DNA of 46,507 nucleotides, from positions 1 to 46,507 of the forward strand of contig NZ_CANLFB010000029.1 of the NCBI RefSeq assembly GCF_947489755.1, written 5' to 3'. Source of the DNA: an uncultured Psychromonas sp. (GTDB taxonomy: Bacteria; Pseudomonadota; Gammaproteobacteria; Enterobacterales; Psychromonadaceae). Under the pieces are notes generated by a model. The model searched no databases. It was given only the letters and a program-made list of their open reading frames with translations, and was not told where the DNA came from. Shown piece by piece: positions 43,891-46,507 of this stretch. A program made the translations under genes and the position numbers. Every line of letters begins with the position of its first letter. The first letter of the stretch is position 1.

Positions 43891-44868
43891 ATGATTCACC
43901 TTAGTGCCCCATTTAAATATACCGCCATTATATTAACGAGCTTATTAGCCAATACTGTATATGCAGCACAGAGCGATACAGGGCACTACCCTATTGAGAT
44001 TAAAAGCTGCGATCGCGTTGTCACTTTTGAGAGCAAGCCAAAGGCAGCCGTTTCAAATGATGTGAATTTAACCGAAATGATGTTAGCACTTGGTTTACAA
44101 GATGAGATGGTAGGTGTAACGGGTATTTCTGGTTGGAAAACGCTTGATCCTGTTTTACGCGCTGGCATTGGAGAATTGCCAGAACTCTCACCTAAATACC
44201 CCACTAAAGAGGTTTTACTGGGAGCAGATACTGACTTCTACTTTGCAGGTTGGAACTATGGTATGCGTGTTGGTGGAGGAGTAACCCCAGATACGCTTGC
44301 TCCATTAGGTATAAACGTTTATGAATTAAGTGAAAGTTGTGTTCATATTATGAACAAAGATAAAGTCTCAATGGATGATCTTTATAACGACTTAACCAAT
44401 CTAGGCCGTATTTTTAATGTTGAAGAACGCGCCAATAAACTAGTTGCTGGCTATAAAAAAGAATTAAAAGAGTTTCAGGCTAATTTAGCACCACTTGCTC
44501 ACCCAACTAAAGTCTTTGTTTATGATTCTGGTGAGGAGCAACCTTTTACCGCAGGAATGAATGGTATGCCGACTGCATTAATTGAAGCGGCAGGCGGTAA
44601 AAACATTATTGATGATGTACAAAAGAATTGGATAAAAGTAGGTTGGGAATCAGTCATAGATCGTGCACCAGAAGTCATCGTTATTGTTAACTATGGCGAT
44701 GTCACAGCACAGCAAAAAATTGATTTTCTACGTAATCATTCAGGACTTAAAGATATTCCCGCAGTAAAGAACAATCGTTTTGTTATTTTAGAATATGTTG
44801 AAGCAACGCCTGGACCACGAAATATCCAAGCCATCAAACATTTAGCTAAAGCCTTTAGAACGAAATAA
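43891..44868 (+). CDS. Periplasmic substrate-binding protein of an iron-complex/cobalamin-type ABC importer
   Basis: 325 aa with a signal peptide (about 1-25, ending VYA|A) and a two-lobe TroA-like fold. The opening YPIEIKSCDRVVTFESKPKAAV, then LTEMMLALGLQDEMVGV, is the standard start of the FepB/BtuF-like family. The internal segment YFAGWNYGMRVGGGVTPDTLAPLGINVYELSESC resembles a subgroup annotated variously as iron-siderophore, cobalamin or F420-0 binding proteins, so the ligand cannot be assigned from sequence alone. It sits between ATPase and permease genes, with its stop overlapping the permease start by one base (TAATG). Confidence 0.9.
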   Translation: MIHLSAPFKYTAIILTSLLANTVYAAQSDTGHYPIEIKSCDRVVTFESKPKAAVSNDVNLTEMMLALGLQDEMVGVTGISGWKTLDPVLRAGIGELPELSPKYPTKEVLLGADTDFYFAGWNYGMRVGGGVTPDTLAPLGINVYELSESCVHIMNKDKVSMDDLYNDLTNLGRIFNVEERANKLVAGYKKELKEFQANLAPLAHPTKVFVYDSGEEQPFTAGMNGMPTALIEAAGGKNIIDDVQKNWIKVGWESVIDRAPEVIVIVNYGDVTAQQKIDFLRNHSGLKDIPAVKNNRFVILEYVEATPGPRNIQAIKHLAKAFRTK

Positions 44869-45929
44869 TGAAAAAATCATCTTCGACTAAAAAGCTAAGC
44901 TTTTCTGCTATACCATTAGGTTTGTTATTGATGAGCTTAGCTTTACTGCTCATTATCGCAATGGGTATCGCAATTGGTGTTGGCTCCGTGCCTATATCAC
45001 AATCAACAGTATGGGGAGTGATAGCTCATAAGCTATCCTTCTCCAATAGCTTGCCTAGTTGGTCCATAGGACGTGAAAACATTGTATGGGCAGTCCGTTT
45101 TCCTCGTACTATTTTAGCAGCCATTGTGGGCGCTACGCTTGCTATAGTTGGTGCCGCATTGCAATCCATAACACGTAACCCGCTTGCAGACCCTCACTTA
45201 TTAGGAATCTCTTCTGGAGCCGCTCTGGGCGCTATTATTGCGTTGCTACATACAGGTATGATTTTAGGGATGGTAACTGTACCTGTATTCGCTTTTATTG
45301 GGGCGTTGTTTGCTATGTTTTTAGTCTTAGGTGTGGCGAACTTCTCTATGGCTAACAGTGCCGGTAGATTAGTACTTGCAGGAGTCGCGGTCGCATTTGT
45401 ACTCACTGCATTAAGTAACTTATTTATCTTCATGGGGGATCACCGCGCGTCACATACGGTTATATTTTGGATGTTGGGTGGATTAGGGCTAGCACAATGG
45501 AATCAGCTTTGGTTTCCATTCATCACTTTATTATTAGGCGCGAGTTATCTTATTTATAAAGCAAGATACCTCAATGCCATGATGTTAGGCGATGAGACAG
45601 CCAGCACGCTAGGCGTACCTGTACAACGCTTCCGCTTAATTGTTATTGTAGTCTGTGCATTGCTAACAGGTGCCGCTGTTGCTTTCTCTGGTGTAATCGG
45701 TTTTGTAGGGTTAATGGTGCCGCATATTGTGCGTTTGTTAGTGGGTGGAGACTACCGTAAAATTTTACCCTTATCGGCTTTACTAGGCGCATTATTTTTA
45801 GTCTTTGCAGATATAGTAGCAAGAATTATTATTCCACCAGAAGATATGCCTATTGGTATTTTAACGGGTTTAGCAGGCGGTATCGCTTTTGTCTTCTTAA
45901 TGCGACAACGTCGTAATGTGGCTTTTTAA
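44868..45929 (+). CDS. FecCD family ABC importer permease
   Basis: 353-aa inner-membrane permease with about 10 helices, functioning as a homodimer with the ATPase. Family landmarks are WAVRFPRTILAAIVGATLAIVGAALQSITRNPLADPHLLGISSGAALGA (about 67-115), the FecCD signature, and GVIGFVGLMVPHIVRLLVGGDYRKILPLSALLGALFLVFAD near 270-310, which includes the ATPase-coupling helix. PPEDMPIGILTGLAGGIAFVFLM closes the protein. The coding region starts inside the stop of the binding-protein gene, implying translational coupling. The operon ends in a good terminator. No TonB receptor gene is in the window. Confidence 0.95.
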   Translation: MKKSSSTKKLSFSAIPLGLLLMSLALLLIIAMGIAIGVGSVPISQSTVWGVIAHKLSFSNSLPSWSIGRENIVWAVRFPRTILAAIVGATLAIVGAALQSITRNPLADPHLLGISSGAALGAIIALLHTGMILGMVTVPVFAFIGALFAMFLVLGVANFSMANSAGRLVLAGVAVAFVLTALSNLFIFMGDHRASHTVIFWMLGGLGLAQWNQLWFPFITLLLGASYLIYKARYLNAMMLGDETASTLGVPVQRFRLIVIVVCALLTGAAVAFSGVIGFVGLMVPHIVRLLVGGDYRKILPLSALLGALFLVFADIVARIIIPPEDMPIGILTGLAGGIAFVFLMRQRRNVAF

Positions 45930-45949
45930 AAAGAACACAAGTAAAACTG

Positions 45950-45984
45950 AAACCTATTAGATAACTTTTTAATAGGTTTTTTCT
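45950..45984 (+). terminator. Terminator of the ABC importer operon
   Basis: AAACCTATTA (45950-45959) and TAATAGGTTT (45970-45979) are perfect 10-bp arms with a 10-nt loop, followed by TTTTTC. It lies 20 bp past the permease stop. Confidence 0.88.
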
Positions 45985-46101
45985 TCACCCTGAATTCAAT
46001 CAATAACCTCGCCAGTCATATTTAGTCAATTGACATACTAACGTTACTTATTGAACACTCGAACACTATTTAACAAACCTTATATTGAGTCTTTTTAATA
46101 A

Positions 46102-46188
46102 ACCTCTTCTAACTAAGCTTGTGCTAGCGGCACCTTTATACTTTTAAAACAGGACAGTCGGTTATTCTATCAATTGATCTAAAAAGGA
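46102..46188 (-). pseudogene. Heavily decayed tRNA-Asn copy
   Basis: It aligns over its whole length, with many substitutions, to the degenerate copy at 46267-46354, including the flank TAATGTAT-GG(T/G)AGATCATAAATTTTAGGC. The anticodon arm carries the same foreign segment (TCCTGTTTT then AAA and TATA). The T-arm and D-arm pairings are broken. It cannot give a working tRNA. Confidence 0.8.
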
Positions 46189-46235
46189 ATTTCTCATTTT
46201 ATTAATGTATAGGTAGATCATAAATTTTAGGCAAA

Positions 46236-46262
46236 AAAGCCTGAGCAATATGTTCAGGCTTT
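46236..46262 (-). terminator. Duplicated tRNA terminator (older copy)
   Basis: AAAGCCTGAGC and GTTCAGGCTTT form an 11-bp stem with one G-U. It is nearly identical to the hairpin at 46402-46432 and lies at the same distance from the neighbouring tRNA copy, so the whole tRNA-terminator unit was duplicated. Confidence 0.75.
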
Positions 46263-46266
46263 AATA

Positions 46267-46354
46267 TGCCTCTATTGCTGGGCTTGAACCAGCGACACAC
46301 GCTATATTTTCAAAACAGGATAGTCCGTTGCTCTACCAACTGAGCTAAAGAGGA
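46267..46354 (-). pseudogene. Degenerate tRNA-Asn with disrupted anticodon arm
   Basis: The 5' half (TCCTCTTTAGCTCAG, D-arm) and the T-arm (GCTGGTTCAAGCCCAGC) are as in the intact tRNA-Asn. The anticodon loop and 3' strand of its stem (GTTAATCC) are replaced by a 21-nt segment (46302-46322), so there is no anticodon in a loop. The acceptor 3' strand reads AATAGAGG and lacks a proper CCA. It is followed by a copy of the same terminator. Confidence 0.88.
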
Positions 46355-46401
46355 ATTCCTCATATTACTAATGTATGGGGAGATCATAAATTTTAGGCAA
46401 A

Positions 46402-46432
46402 AAAAAGCCTGAACAATATGTTCAGGCTTTTT
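46402..46432 (-). terminator. Terminator of tRNA-Asn
   Basis: AAAAAGCCTGAAC (46402-46414) and GTTCAGGCTTTTT (46420-46432) are perfect 13-bp arms with a 5-nt loop, 4 bp past the tRNA CCA end on the minus strand and followed by T residues. Confidence 0.9.
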
Positions 46433-46436
46433 AATG

Positions 46437-46507
46437 TGGCTCCTCTTGCTGGGCTTGAACCAGCGACACACGGATTAACAGTCCGTTGCTCTACCAACTG
46501 AGCTAAA
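46437..46507 (-). tRNA. tRNA-Asn (GTT), 5' end cut by the window edge
   Basis: Read on the minus strand it has the D-arm TAGCTCAGTTGGTAGAGC, anticodon arm CGGACTGTTAATCCG with anticodon GTT (46479-46477), variable loop, T-arm GCTGGTTCAAGCCCAGC, acceptor AAGAGGA and an encoded GCCA end. It closely resembles E. coli tRNA-Asn. About five 5' bases of the acceptor stem lie outside the window. It heads a decaying tandem array. Confidence 0.95.

Noticed and set aside
46302-46322. Intron in the degenerate tRNA copy
   Set aside because: The segment replaces the anticodon instead of interrupting it, and 21 nt is far too short for a self-splicing intron.
46267-46354. Attachment-site duplication from an integrative element at tRNA-Asn
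   Set aside because: The copies span the entire tRNA and its terminator in tandem with no integrase or cargo between them, so local duplication explains them better.

Overview
The window is AT-rich DNA (roughly one third G+C by eye) from a marine, probably cold-adapted gammaproteobacterium. The gene set fits Psychromonas or a close Alteromonadales/Vibrio-like relative: topoisomerase III, DNA polymerase II, upp-uraA, a Tas-type aldo/keto reductase, HupE, CsbD, DUF3010, DUF1294, DUF6279 and PA3496-type proteins, and several c-di-GMP enzymes. The genus is inferred from protein resemblance, not from a search. TTG and GTG starts are common. I see no prophage, transposase, CRISPR array or recognisable defence island.

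Layout. 0-5.1 kb: small stress and envelope genes (GNAT acetyltransferase, YqaA, SMR pump, DUF6435, CsbD, EEP-family hydrolase, rhodanese-like protein without its cysteine). 5.2-8.8 kb: cinA and an orphan cNMP/CBS/DUF294 protein. 9.0-13.3 kb: a two-gene RND efflux operon. 13.8-15.4 kb: a DUF6279 lipoprotein and a cupin-like protein. 15.5-25.4 kb: a c-di-GMP block with a TPR-GGDEF enzyme, a divergent diguanylate cyclase with two periplasmic binding domains, and a multi-PAS GGDEF-EAL protein with a C-terminal CZB-like zinc-binding segment. This last gene is preceded by an overlapping small membrane ORF. 25.6-27.7 kb: an EamA exporter divergent from an AraC regulator. 28.1-34.9 kb: hupE, a small membrane protein, DUF3010, topB, a lipoprotein built of 11-residue repeats, DUF1294, an FMN reductase and a PA3496-type protein. 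35.3-42.6 kb: tas, polB, uraA, upp and an ammonium transporter. 43.0-45.9 kb: an ABC importer of the siderophore/cobalamin type with a possible Fur box. 46.1-46.5 kb: a tRNA-Asn followed by two decayed copies of itself.

The strongest structural signals lie between genes. Four separate loci carry short direct repeats that all have a 13-bp period but unrelated sequences (10, 6, about 3 and 2 units). Each lies downstream of a minus-strand gene: three begin within about 70 bp of its stop codon, and the fourth begins about 100 bp away. The tRNA-Asn array shows duplication followed by decay, and both dead copies carry the same insertion in the anticodon arm. An 11-mer occurs five times, in both orientations, upstream of the YqaA gene. 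A good Fur-box match sits inside a 716-bp stretch with no protein gene, so a Fur-controlled small RNA is possible there.
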